Origin: Clostridiales bacterium
GTDB lineage: Bacteria; Bacillota; Clostridia; Christensenellales; Aristaeellaceae
NCBI GenBank assembly: GCA_004555155.1
Contig: SFJH01000023.1
Location: forward strand, 1-64,000
Reading direction: 5' to 3'
DNA: 64,000 nt
The notes below the pieces were generated by a model. The model saw only the letters and a program-made list of their open reading frames with translations, was not told where the DNA came from and made no database searches. The position numbers and the translations under genes are program-made. Below are positions 34,183 through 42,750 of this stretch, piece after piece; position 1 is the first letter of the stretch; each line of letters begins with the position of its first letter.

Positions 34183-34982
34183 TGTTCACCCTCCATATGG
34201 AAAATGTGCTCGTTGGCGTCGGGCTCCCACAGCCAGGCGTGCTCCGGATCGTCGATGCGGGTCTTGCGCCAGGGATCGCCCGGCAGATGGCGGATGCCCC
34301 ACATGTAGCACATGGCATAGCCCGGCGCGGCGGTCTGGGAATGGAAGCCGTGGTTGATGATGCTGATGCCGTTGTGGCGGGTCTTGTAGATATTGCCGTT
34401 GCCGAAGCCCGCGCCGAAGCCGTCGGGATAGTCGAAGCGATAGAAGTAGACCTCCGGCTGCGGATGATGGTGCGGCGGATAGGACGACCACTTGCCCGGG
34501 AAGTTCAGCACCTCGCCCAGCACCATGTTGCTCCAGGGCGCGGACTCATAGTCGAAGAACGTCTTGATCTCGCGGCGCATGCAGCCCATCAGCTCGCCCT
34601 TGTTGCCGGCGTGCTGGACCATCACGTCCTCGGGCCTGTACATCCGGTTGTCAAAGACGCGGTCGTTGTCGGTCATCTGAACATAGATCTCGGTATGCGT
34701 GATGGCCCTCACGGTCACCTTCGTGCCGCGGCAGACGTGCAGGCAATAGGCGTCATAGTGGAAGGTGTCGGGGCGCTCGGCCTCGCAGCTCTGATCGTCC
34801 CAGGCAAACTCGGCCTTGCCCTGAAGCAGATCGAGCGCGATCTCCTTGTCCGGCTCGTCGAAGGCGTATTCGTCGCCGGGCTCCATCACCAGCAGGCCCA
34901 CGTCCATGCCCGTCTCGTGATCGTTTTCGCCCATGGTCAGATAGGCGTTGTAGCCGCGGCCGACCTCCTTGTCAAAATACAT
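34179..34982 (-). CDS. iolB: 5-deoxy-glucuronate isomerase
   Basis: 267 residues, a double-stranded beta-helix (cupin) protein. Metal-site residues are visible in YPPHHHPQPEVYFYRF (about 168-183) and the C-terminal FHSQTAAPGYAMCYMWGIRH region is the IolB hallmark. It converts 5-deoxy-D-glucuronate into 2-deoxy-5-keto-D-gluconate. It lies 18 nt after iolE and overlaps iolD. Confidence 0.95.
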   Translation of the reverse strand: MYFDKEVGRGYNAYLTMGENDHETGMDVGLLVMEPGDEYAFDEPDKEIALDLLQGKAEFAWDDQSCEAERPDTFHYDAYCLHVCRGTKVTVRAITHTEIYVQMTDNDRVFDNRMYRPEDVMVQHAGNKGELMGCMRREIKTFFDYESAPWSNMVLGEVLNFPGKWSSYPPHHHPQPEVYFYRFDYPDGFGAGFGNGNIYKTRHNGISIINHGFHSQTAAPGYAMCYMWGIRHLPGDPWRKTRIDDPEHAWLWEPDANEHIFHMEGEQ

Positions 34983-35000
34983 GTCGATCTCCTCCGTTCC

Positions 35001-35900
35001 TCAAAGACCGGTGTGCTCGCGGATGTACCTGCGCGCCTTGATGGCGTACTCCAGCGGATTGGCCAGCGCGGGATCCTGCTCGGCCTCCACCAGCAGCCAG
35101 CCCTCGTAGCCCGCCTTGCTGAGCAGCTCAAAGATGGGATCGAAGTCCACGCAGCCGTCTCCGGGCACGGTGAACGCGCCGTTGCGCACCGCCTGCAGGA
35201 AGCTCCATCCCTCGGGGGCGACCTTCTTCACCACGTCCGCGCGCATGTCCTTCAGGTGCACATGGCCCACGCGGGAGACGTACTTCTTCAGCACCGCCAG
35301 CGGATCCTCGCCCGCAAAGGTGAAGTGGCCGGTGTCATAGCACAGGAACACGCTCTCGGGATCGGTGTTGGCCAGCATGCGGTCGGTCTCCGCGGCGGTC
35401 TGCACCACGGTGCCCATGTGGTGATGGAAGCACAGCTTGAAGCCGCGCTCCTTGGCGATCCTGCCCAGGCGGTTGAGCCCGGCGCAGAAGCGATCCCACT
35501 CGGCGTCGTTCATCACATGGCGCCTGTCGGCCAGCACGGGCGTGTCCATCTGGCCCTGAATGGAGTAGCTCTGTTCGGAGACGTTGATGCGGTTGGCGCC
35601 CACCGCGGCCAGGAAGTCCAGCTCGCGGGTAAAGTCCGCCTCCACCTGTTCGATGGGCTGGGTCAGGATAAAGGAGGAGAACCAGCGGGACGCGATGCGC
35701 ATGCCGCGCAGGTCCAGTTCCCGCTTCAGCTCCACCGGATCCGAGGGGTACTTGTTGCCGATCTCGCAGCCGGTGAAGCCCGCCAGCGCCATCTCGCTCA
35801 CGATCTGGCGAAAGGTGTTCTCTCCGCCCAGCTCGGGCATGTCGTCGTTGCACCAGCCAATCGGCGCAATGCCCAGAAAGACCTTGTTGGAATCAAACAT
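35001..35900 (-). CDS. iolE: Inosose dehydratase
   Basis: 299 residues, a TIM-barrel of the xylose-isomerase-like (AP endonuclease 2) fold. N-terminus LGIAPIGWCNDDMPELGG is diagnostic of IolE. Metal ligands fall in CFHHHMGT, CYDTGHFTFAGEDP and VHLKDMR, and the final EAEQDPALANP is conserved. It removes water from scyllo-inosose. First gene of the minus-strand inositol unit, with AAGGAG 9 nt before the ATG. Confidence 0.95.
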   Translation of the reverse strand: MFDSNKVFLGIAPIGWCNDDMPELGGENTFRQIVSEMALAGFTGCEIGNKYPSDPVELKRELDLRGMRIASRWFSSFILTQPIEQVEADFTRELDFLAAVGANRINVSEQSYSIQGQMDTPVLADRRHVMNDAEWDRFCAGLNRLGRIAKERGFKLCFHHHMGTVVQTAAETDRMLANTDPESVFLCYDTGHFTFAGEDPLAVLKKYVSRVGHVHLKDMRADVVKKVAPEGWSFLQAVRNGAFTVPGDGCVDFDPIFELLSKAGYEGWLLVEAEQDPALANPLEYAIKARRYIREHTGL

Positions 35901-36004
35901 TGGGATCTCTCCTTTACAACTGAGGTCGTCTGTTATGTTCAGAAGCGATACGCCGAACCCCCTTCATGCCTATCGCTCCCGGAATTATACTATAACTCAT
36001 TCTT

Positions 36005-36033
36005 ATTATAACATATGATTTGGAAGGTTTCCA
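36005..36033 (-). promoter_or_regulatory. Candidate promoter of the inositol genes
   Basis: Minus-strand TGGAAA (36028-36033), 17-bp spacer, TATAAT (36005-36010). A second TATAAT lies closer to the gene at 35984-35989 with a poor -35, so tandem starts are possible. Confidence 0.5.
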
Positions 36034-36068
36034 CTGTCAACTGTGATAAAAATTCCATTGAGAGACAA

Positions 36069-36106
36069 AATCTCCCAGAAATTGCACAATCTCTCACAGA
36101 TTTGGC
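36069..36106. promoter_or_regulatory. Imperfect direct repeat between divergent promoters
   Basis: AATCTC-n-CAGA-n-TTG occurs twice (from 36069 and from 36088, 19 bp apart) upstream of both the iolE and DMT promoters. Candidate binding site of an unidentified regulator. Confidence 0.35.
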
Positions 36107-36117
36107 AACGTTCTTGA

Positions 36118-36146
36118 TTGTCATCTTCCATACCGGCGCTTATAAT
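36118..36146 (+). promoter_or_regulatory. Promoter of the DMT transporter gene
   Basis: TTGTCA (36118-36123), 17-bp spacer, TATAAT (36141-36146). About 40 nt of leader precede the start codon. Confidence 0.75.
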
Positions 36147-36194
36147 GATTGCACATGATAGATTCCACAAAACATCGATTTCGGAGGAATGCAC

Positions 36195-37094
36195 ATGTTT
36201 ACCCTACTGACCTTCTTTGCGGGCATGATCGGCGCAATCACCGTTTTGCAGGGCGGACAGCTGGCTGAATTCTACGGCGGCTATTCCTCCGCCGTCATCA
36301 CTCACGCAGTGGGACTGCTGGCAGCGGCGCTCCTGTACACGGTACGTAGGAAGCATCTGCCGGTTCGGCAGCCCGTCGCGCCCTGGATGTTTCTGGGCGG
36401 CGTGATCGGCGCAGGCACGGTGGTTCTGAACAACATGGCCTACGGCGGCGTCGGCGTGACGGCTATCGTGGGACTGGGTCTGCTGGGCCAGAGCATCACG
36501 AGCCTGTTTGTAGATCAGTTCGGTCTGCTGGGCGCAGCCAAGAGTCCCTTCTTCAAGGAAAAACTGCTGGGGTTAGCGGCGGTACTGGCTGGAGCGCTGG
36601 TGATGGTATTTCCCCTGAACGGCGCGAACATCGCCGCAGTGCTGATGGCGCTGGGCACTGGCTTGACCATCGTCACCGCGCGCACGGTCAACGCAAGGCT
36701 GGCAGAACGTCATGGCGCAGTTCGGTCGACGGTCATGAACTATATCACCGGATTGGCGGCTTCGTCCGCCGTACTGCTGCTGGTCGGCCGAGGCGAGCCG
36801 ATGATGCAGAACTTTCATCTTTCCGCCAACTGGTTCATGTATCTCTGCGGCGCGTTCGGCGTGGGACTTACGATCATCCTGAACGTCACTGTCAGCAAGG
36901 TTTCCGCCTTTGCGCTGACGCTGCTGCAGTTCACAGGTCAGATCTTCACCGGTCTTTTGCTGGACACGCTGGTGAAGGGCAGTTTTTCGGTGCAGAGCGC
37001 CATCGGCGGCCTACTGGTCGCCACCGGTCTGGGTCTCAATACCTGGTTGGACAATCACCGCAAGCTCGCCGCCGCTGCAGACGAAGGCCATTGA
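36195..37094 (+). CDS. DMT-family transporter (tandem DUF606/YdcZ)
   Basis: 299 residues with ten predicted membrane spans as two similar five-span halves. GGQLAEFYGGYSSAVITHAVGL in the first half and the corresponding segment in the second are typical of DUF606 proteins of the drug/metabolite transporter superfamily. GGAGG at 36183-36187 fits the ATG at 36195 (7 nt) and not the one at 36189. It stands between the iol unit and the sugar importer on the opposite strand. Substrate unknown. Confidence 0.8.
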   Translation: MFTLLTFFAGMIGAITVLQGGQLAEFYGGYSSAVITHAVGLLAAALLYTVRRKHLPVRQPVAPWMFLGGVIGAGTVVLNNMAYGGVGVTAIVGLGLLGQSITSLFVDQFGLLGAAKSPFFKEKLLGLAAVLAGALVMVFPLNGANIAAVLMALGTGLTIVTARTVNARLAERHGAVRSTVMNYITGLAASSAVLLLVGRGEPMMQNFHLSANWFMYLCGAFGVGLTIILNVTVSKVSAFALTLLQFTGQIFTGLLLDTLVKGSFSVQSAIGGLLVATGLGLNTWLDNHRKLAAAADEGH

Positions 37095-37176
37095 TTTCCA
37101 GAAACCATAGGGCTGTGAAAAAAGCCCGGAACAAAACAGCAGCGGCGGGGTGACGTCCAGCGTGATTTGGGCTGGA

Positions 37177-38184
37177 TTACTCGTGCGCAGCCATCTTGCG
37201 CGCCTTGGCTTCGATCTTGCCGCGCATGACGTCGATTGCGACGGAGAGAATGATCACCGCACCGATGACGATATACTGAACATCGTTGGACGTGCCCAGC
37301 AGGTTCAGGCCGTTTCGGATGATGGCGATGAGCAGCGCGCCGACGAGCGTGCCCCAGATGGTGCCCTTGCCGCCGGAGAAGGACGCGCCGCCGATGATGC
37401 ACGCCGCGATGGCATCGGTATCATAGGTCGCGCCGGCGTTCGGGTTGGCGGAGGCCACGCGGCCCGCCAGAATCACGCCCGCCACGCCGCACATGAAGCC
37501 CGAAAGGGTGTATACAATGGTGAGCACATCCTTGGATCGGATGCCCGAAAGGCGCGCGGCCTCGGCATTGCCGCCCACGCAGTAGATCTGACGGCCCAGC
37601 GCCGTGTGGTTCAGGAACACGTGGAACAGCGCGTACACCACCAGCACCAGGATAAAGCTGACCGGAAAGCCGAAGCTGAACACCGTGGCGCTGCCGATGA
37701 ACAGCGTGGAATCGATGCCCTTGTTGTAAAGGCCGATGGACGTGGAGCCGGTGATCAGCAGCGCAAGACCCCACAGAATATTCTTCGCGCCCAGCGTGGA
37801 GACAAAGGGGTGCGGCAGATCCAGGCGCGTCAGCAGCGTGCCGTTGACAAAGCCGACCAGCGTGGACGCCAGCAGCGCCGCCGGGATCAGCAAAAACGGA
37901 CTGGTCACGCCAGCGTTCATCAGAACGCCAATGACGCAGCATGCCAACGTACAGTTGTAGCCCACCGACAGGTCAATGCCCGCCGTGATCAGGCACAGCA
38001 GCATGCCCGCGCCGATCATGCAGTTGATGCTCGCCTGCTTGAGCACGTTCATCAGATTTCCGATGCGCAGAAACTTGCCCGGCATCACGATGGCGAACAC
38101 GATAAACATCAGGAAAAGCGCCAGCGCAGGGCCGAGGCGCATCAGCACATCCGTGATGCCCGTCTTCTTCGGTGCGTTTGTCAT
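37177..38184 (-). CDS. Sugar ABC transporter permease (RbsC/IatP-like)
   Basis: 335 residues, about nine or ten membrane spans. Carries the family signatures LITAGIDLSVGYNCTL near 70-85 and the later GVAGVILAGRVASANPNAG and AACIIGGASFSGGKGTIWGTLVGAL loop, which contacts the ATPase. The ATG at 38184 overlaps the ATPase stop by 4 nt. Subfamily members carry ribose, galactose, xylose or inositol. Next to iol genes, inositol is the likely cargo (inference). Confidence 0.88.
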   Translation of the reverse strand: MTNAPKKTGITDVLMRLGPALALFLMFIVFAIVMPGKFLRIGNLMNVLKQASINCMIGAGMLLCLITAGIDLSVGYNCTLACCVIGVLMNAGVTSPFLLIPAALLASTLVGFVNGTLLTRLDLPHPFVSTLGAKNILWGLALLITGSTSIGLYNKGIDSTLFIGSATVFSFGFPVSFILVLVVYALFHVFLNHTALGRQIYCVGGNAEAARLSGIRSKDVLTIVYTLSGFMCGVAGVILAGRVASANPNAGATYDTDAIAACIIGGASFSGGKGTIWGTLVGALLIAIIRNGLNLLGTSNDVQYIVIGAVIILSVAIDVMRGKIEAKARKMAAHE

Positions 38185-39686
38185 TCGATACTCCCTCCCC
38201 AAGCCGCTTTCATGATGTCCTCCTGGTTGAAGTGCACGGAATCGCGATCCACCATGGCCATCACGCGTCCGCCGCGCATGACCATCACCCGGTCGCTCAT
38301 CGCCAGAATCTCCGGCATCTCCGAGGAGACCATGACGACGCACTTGCCCTCCTTGACGAGCTGATTCATGACGTTGTAGACCTCAATCTTCGCGCCCACA
38401 TCGATGCCGCGGGTAGGCTCGTCAAAGATGTAGATCTCCGCGTCGGTGTTGACCCATTTTCCGATGACCACCTTCTGCTGATTGCCGCCGGACAGCTGGG
38501 CGACGACCTCCTCAATGGTCGGCGTCTTGATGCGCAGCGATTTCACATGGGCTTCGCTGTTGGCGCGAATCGCGTCGCCGCTCAGCAGCGCGCCCTTCCT
38601 GAAGCGCTTCATGCTGGCCAGAATCAGATTGGTCTTCACCGGCTGCGAGAGCACCAGTCCCTGCCCCTTGCGATCCTCCGTCAGAAATGCGATGCCCTGC
38701 CGGATGGCGTCCTGCGGACTGCGGATGCGCACGGTTTTTCCCTTGATCGATATCGTTCCCGAATCCAGCGGATCCGCGCCGAAAATCGCGCGCATGGTCT
38801 CCGTGCGCCCCGCGCCCACCAGGCCCGCCACGCCCAGAATCTGGCCTCCATAGGCCTCGAAGCTCACGTCGTGCAGCACGCCGGCCTCGTTCAGATGCTC
38901 CACCTTCAGGAAGCACTCGCCCTTCACGCCGAATTCCTTCGGGAACAGGTTCTCCAGCGTGCGGCCCACCATCGCCTGAATCAGCGAATCGTGGGTCATG
39001 TTCCTGACGTCCTCGGTGACGATGTGCTCGCCGTCGCGCATGACCGTCACGCGGTCGCACAGCTCGAACAGCTCCTCCAGCTTGTGCGAGACGAACAGAA
39101 TGGCGATGCCCTTCTCCTTGAGCCGGCGCACCGTCTTCATCAGCTGCGAGACCTCTTCCCGGCCCAGCGAGGACGTGGGCTCGTCCATGATGATCAGCTT
39201 CGCGTCCAGCGACACCGCCTTGGCGATCTCCACCATCTGCTGAAGGCCGATGCCCAGCTTGCCGCACTGGGTATGGGTATCGATCTCCTCATGGCCTAGC
39301 GAAGCGAGCGCATCGCGGGCCTGCTCGTGCATGGTGCGATAGTCCAGCAGACCGCCGGGCTTTTTCAGCGCGCGCCCGATGAAGATGTTGTCCACCACCG
39401 GCAGCTGCGGCACAATGTTCAGCTCCTGATAGACGCACGCAATGCCGGCAGAGCGCGCCTGCACCGGATTTCGGAAGTTCATTTTCTCGCCGGAGACGTA
39501 GATTTCGCCCTCTTCGGGAATATACACTCCTGTCAGAACCTTGATGAGCGTGGATTTTCCCGCGCCGTTTTCGCCGATCAGGCCGTGAATCTCGCCCGGC
39601 TTGATCTGGATGGACATATTTTTCAGGGCGATGACGCCGGGAAAACGCTTGGTGATGTTTCTCAGTTCCACCACATATTCGCTCAT
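38181..39686 (-). CDS. Sugar ABC transporter ATPase, double-domain (RbsA/MglA/IatA-like)
   Basis: 501 residues. First ABC domain (1-245): Walker A GENGAGKST near 33-41, Q-loop VYQELNIVPQL, Walker B LIIMDEPTSSL. Second domain (250-501): a degenerate P loop VAGLVGAGRTETM, signature QLSGGNQQKVVIGKW and Walker B IYIFDEPTRGIDVGAK. The degenerate second P loop is usual in this family. GGGAGGTGAG precedes the ATG. Confidence 0.92.
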   Translation of the reverse strand: MSEYVVELRNITKRFPGVIALKNMSIQIKPGEIHGLIGENGAGKSTLIKVLTGVYIPEEGEIYVSGEKMNFRNPVQARSAGIACVYQELNIVPQLPVVDNIFIGRALKKPGGLLDYRTMHEQARDALASLGHEEIDTHTQCGKLGIGLQQMVEIAKAVSLDAKLIIMDEPTSSLGREEVSQLMKTVRRLKEKGIAILFVSHKLEELFELCDRVTVMRDGEHIVTEDVRNMTHDSLIQAMVGRTLENLFPKEFGVKGECFLKVEHLNEAGVLHDVSFEAYGGQILGVAGLVGAGRTETMRAIFGADPLDSGTISIKGKTVRIRSPQDAIRQGIAFLTEDRKGQGLVLSQPVKTNLILASMKRFRKGALLSGDAIRANSEAHVKSLRIKTPTIEEVVAQLSGGNQQKVVIGKWVNTDAEIYIFDEPTRGIDVGAKIEVYNVMNQLVKEGKCVVMVSSEMPEILAMSDRVMVMRGGRVMAMVDRDSVHFNQEDIMKAAWGGSIE

Positions 39687-39709
39687 CTGCTCACCTCCCC
39701 CGTTCTGAA

Positions 39710-39741
39710 TGCGGCTGATCCGCAGAAGCGAATCAGCCGCA
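39710..39741 (-). other. Stem-loop between binding-protein and ATPase genes
   Basis: 10-bp perfect stem TGCGGCTGAT/ATCAGCCGCA (39710-39719, 39732-39741) in the 93-nt gap. Such structures often protect the binding-protein mRNA and lower expression of the downstream genes. Confidence 0.65.
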
Positions 39742-39779
39742 CGATTGCTATGTGTTCATGCCCTTCGGCTCTGCCGCGC

Positions 39780-40712
39780 TTATTCGCCCAGCATTGCGGA
39801 CAGGCTGTCCAGATACTCCTGACCATTCTCAATGGTGATGAGCTTCGCATCGACATAGATGACCGGCTCGACCGCCTCGCCGCGGGACGCCTGCAGCGCA
39901 GCCTCGACGGCGGTATAGCCCATCATGTAGGGCTGCTGGGCGACGGAGCCCTCCAGCTTGCCCTCCAGCACCAGCTCCACGGCGGAGACGTTGCCGTCGA
40001 AGCCGATGATCTTCACGCCCTCGACGCCCGCCTGCTCGCAGGCCTGCATCGCGCCGATGGCGGTGTCGTCATTGTGGCAGAGCACGGCGTTGATCTCGCC
40101 GGGGAAGCGGTTGAGCAGATCCTCCATGGTGGCCATGGCGCCGTCGGTGGTGTTCTGGCCGGACTGCTCCGCCAGCACCTCGATGCCCGCCTCGGTCAGC
40201 GCGCGCTTGTAGCCGTTCATGCGCATGTTGGAGGTGTTCTCACCCTCCTGACCGTAGATGATGACGACCTTCGCATCGGCGCCCAGCTTCTCGGCGATGT
40301 ACGCGCCGCCGATAGCCGCCGCATCCTCGTTGGAGGTGCCGACGAAGGAGGTCTTGCTCTCCAGGTTCGCATCGGTGTCCACGAACACGACCGGCACGGT
40401 GGCCTGTGCCAGCGCCGCGGCCGCCGCGTCGCCGTCATTGGGGGCGCAGACGATGGCCGCGATGTCCTGTCCGAGCTGCTCTTCAATCATGGAGACCTGG
40501 CCGGAGATATCGCTCTCCGCGCCGGGGCCGATGACCGTCACGGTGATGCCAAGATCCGCAGCCGCCGCATCGCAGCCGGCCTTGACGTAGTTCCAGTACT
40601 CGGAAGACAGAGTCTTGAGGACGACTGCAATGGTCTCGCCCTCCGCCATTGCGGGAACGGCCATCGCCATGCAAAGCAGGAGCGCCAGCACCAGGGATAC
40701 GAGTTTCTTCAT
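39780..40712 (-). CDS. Sugar ABC transporter substrate-binding protein (RbsB-like)
   Basis: 310 residues. A signal peptide (1-24, KKLVSLVLALLLCMAMAVPAMA) is followed by a type I periplasmic-binding fold: ETIAVVLKTLSSEYWNYVKAGCDAAA, VDTDANLESKTSFVGTSNEDAAAIGG, and ICHNDDT-like AVLCHNDDTAIGAMQA with IIGFDGN. There is no standard lipobox: Cys14 is preceded by Leu-Leu-Leu. Likely binds inositol or a related polyol given its neighbours (inference). Confidence 0.9.
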   Translation of the reverse strand: MKKLVSLVLALLLCMAMAVPAMAEGETIAVVLKTLSSEYWNYVKAGCDAAAADLGITVTVIGPGAESDISGQVSMIEEQLGQDIAAIVCAPNDGDAAAAALAQATVPVVFVDTDANLESKTSFVGTSNEDAAAIGGAYIAEKLGADAKVVIIYGQEGENTSNMRMNGYKRALTEAGIEVLAEQSGQNTTDGAMATMEDLLNRFPGEINAVLCHNDDTAIGAMQACEQAGVEGVKIIGFDGNVSAVELVLEGKLEGSVAQQPYMMGYTAVEAALQASRGEAVEPVIYVDAKLITIENGQEYLDSLSAMLGE

Positions 40713-40800
40713 GATAATTCCTCCCTTTCTTTATTCTCACGCACAAATGCGCAAAAACCGTTTATTGTTCTGTGTATCATATCTTTACTTCAATTTTCTT

Positions 40801-40829
40801 TTATTATAATATACGTATGTTCTTGTCAA
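40801..40829 (-). promoter_or_regulatory. Promoter of the sugar importer genes
   Basis: Minus-strand TTGACA (40824-40829), 17-bp spacer, TAATAA (40801-40806); an overlapping TATAAT at 40803-40808 would give 15 bp. It overlaps the last codons of the asparagine synthase gene. Confidence 0.65.
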
Positions 40830-42612
40830 TAATATCCCATTTGATTTGATTTTGATTTTTGAGCTGGCCGTACCAGGGCTCCTTCAGCGCATCGGGATCC
40901 CGGATCAGATTGCCCACGGCCTCCCCGTTCACCAGCTCCCGCAGCCGGCCGCCGGGGCGGTGCATCCGGTCGTGGAGCAGTTCCGCCACGCGGGCCAGGT
41001 ACGCGGGATGAAACGTCTTCGGATAGGGACTCTTCTTTCGCCAGGCCACGTCCGGCGTGAGCACATCCTCAAACGCGGCGCGCAGTACGCCCTTCTCCCG
41101 GCCGTCCAGACTCTTGAGCGCCCAGGGCAGGTTATAGGCATACTCCACGATGCGCTCGTCGGCAAAGGGCACGCGCATCTCCAGCCCGCAGGCCATGCTC
41201 ATGGCATCCTTGCGCATCAGCAGCGTCTGCATGAACCACTCGAAGTTCAGCACGAACATCTGCCGCATGCGCACCGCATGGGCGTCCTCGCCGGGCAGGC
41301 TGTCCGCGCGCCGGACGGCGGCCGAATAGACCTCCCGGAGCCACCCCTCTCCGTCCCCCGGCACCGCGTCGGGACTGAGGATGGCCTCGCGCACGGCGGT
41401 CGTCCGGCTCCAGGGAAAGCACGCCTCGAACAGGATTTCCTCCCGATGATACCAGGGATAGCCGCCGAACAGCTCGTCGGCGCACTCCCCGGACAGGCCG
41501 ACGGTGAACCTCCGCTTGATCTCCCGGCAGAACAGCATCAGGCTGGAATCCACGTCCGCCATGCCCGGCAGTCCCCGCTCCAGCGCCGCGGGAATCAGCG
41601 CGTCGGCCAGCTCCCGGTTGTCCAGCGTCACGAAGTGGTGATTGCTGCCGATGTGCTCCGCCATCTGCCGGACAAACGGCGCGTCCTCGCTGGGCACGAA
41701 CCGGCCGGCGTGGAAGTAGTCGTGGTTGTCCCGATAATCGACGCTCCAGGTGTCCAGCGTCCGCCCCTCCTTGCGGTAGTTTTCCGCAGCCAGCGCCGAG
41801 AGGATGCTGGAGTCCAGTCCGCCGGAGAGCATGGCGCACAGCGGCACATCGCTGACCAGCTGCCGCTGCACCGCGCCGGAGACCAGCTCGCGCACATGGG
41901 CCACGGTCTCCTCCCGGCCCTCGGCATGCGGCCGGGCCTTCAGACGCCAGTACCTTCTCGTCCGAAGTCCGCCCCGGTCGTAGCGCAGGCACTCCCCCGG
42001 CTCCAGCTCGCGATAGCCCTTCAGCACGCCGCTGCCGGGCCTTTTGCCCGGCCCCAGCAGAAACAGCTCCCGACGGCCCTCCGCGTCCAGCTTCGGCCGC
42101 GCCTCGCCGCACCACGGCCCCGCGGCCATCAGCGACTGCACGCTGCTGCCGAACAGCAGCCCGTCGCGGCTGTCAATAAAGAAGAAAGGCTTCACGCCCG
42201 CCCGGTCGCGGGCGGCGAACAGCGTCTCTCCGTCCCAGACCGCAAAGGCATAGATGCCGCTGAACCGCTCCAGGCACTCCTCGCCCCACTGGACATAGGC
42301 CTTCAGCAGCACCTCCGTGTCCGAGTGTCCCCGGAAGGCCCAGCCCTCCTTGAGAAGTCCAACGCGGATCTCCTCCGTGTTGTACAGCTCGCCGTTGTAC
42401 ACCAGCACATATCGGCCCTCGACCATCGGCTGCGCGCCGTTCTCGGGATCCACCACGGCCAGCCGCCGGTGCACCAGCCCCGCGCGCCGGTCGACGTGCA
42501 TGCCGCCCGAGTCCGGCCCCCGGTGCTCCAGCGTTCGCTGCATGGCCCGAAGCGCCGGCTCCCGGACGCGCATGTCCCCGTGAAAGTCAATCCATCCCGC
42601 AATTCCGCACAT
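40804..42612 (-). CDS. asnB: Glutamine-hydrolysing asparagine synthase
   Basis: 602 residues. Class II glutaminase domain with the catalytic Cys2 exposed after Met removal (MCGIAGWIDF), plus EHRGPDSGG, NGELYN and HSDTEVLLKAY motifs (1-200). The synthetase domain has the PP-loop AMLSGGLDSSILSAL (about 290-304) and the GECADELFGGYPWY segment. Makes asparagine from aspartate, ATP and glutamine. The start at 42612 is fixed by the need for Cys2 and by AGAGGAA upstream. No terminator is visible before the sugar importer. Confidence 0.93.
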   Translation of the reverse strand: MCGIAGWIDFHGDMRVREPALRAMQRTLEHRGPDSGGMHVDRRAGLVHRRLAVVDPENGAQPMVEGRYVLVYNGELYNTEEIRVGLLKEGWAFRGHSDTEVLLKAYVQWGEECLERFSGIYAFAVWDGETLFAARDRAGVKPFFFIDSRDGLLFGSSVQSLMAAGPWCGEARPKLDAEGRRELFLLGPGKRPGSGVLKGYRELEPGECLRYDRGGLRTRRYWRLKARPHAEGREETVAHVRELVSGAVQRQLVSDVPLCAMLSGGLDSSILSALAAENYRKEGRTLDTWSVDYRDNHDYFHAGRFVPSEDAPFVRQMAEHIGSNHHFVTLDNRELADALIPAALERGLPGMADVDSSLMLFCREIKRRFTVGLSGECADELFGGYPWYHREEILFEACFPWSRTTAVREAILSPDAVPGDGEGWLREVYSAAVRRADSLPGEDAHAVRMRQMFVLNFEWFMQTLLMRKDAMSMACGLEMRVPFADERIVEYAYNLPWALKSLDGREKGVLRAAFEDVLTPDVAWRKKSPYPKTFHPAYLARVAELLHDRMHRPGGRLRELVNGEAVGNLIRDPDALKEPWYGQLKNQNQIKWDIIDKNIRIL

Positions 42613-42698
42613 GGCAATTCCTCTCTGTAAGGCTATGGAGAAAGTATATGCTGAACGAACCGAATGCTGCCCAAAAACGACCGATTGTGCGCAAACCA

Positions 42699-42727
42699 TT
42701 TACAAAATCAACGCGGCCTGCTATGCT
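42699..42727 (+). promoter_or_regulatory. Promoter of the LytTR operon
   Basis: TTTACA (42699-42704), 17-bp spacer, TATGCT (42722-42727). The leader is very short: GGAGGTGAGG starts at 42736. Confidence 0.65.
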
Positions 42728-42750
42728 CTTGCCATGGAGGTGAGGTCCCC

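Noticed and set aside
31636..34308. 890-codon plus-strand frame
   Set aside because: Antisense to iolG and iolD, which match known families from end to end.
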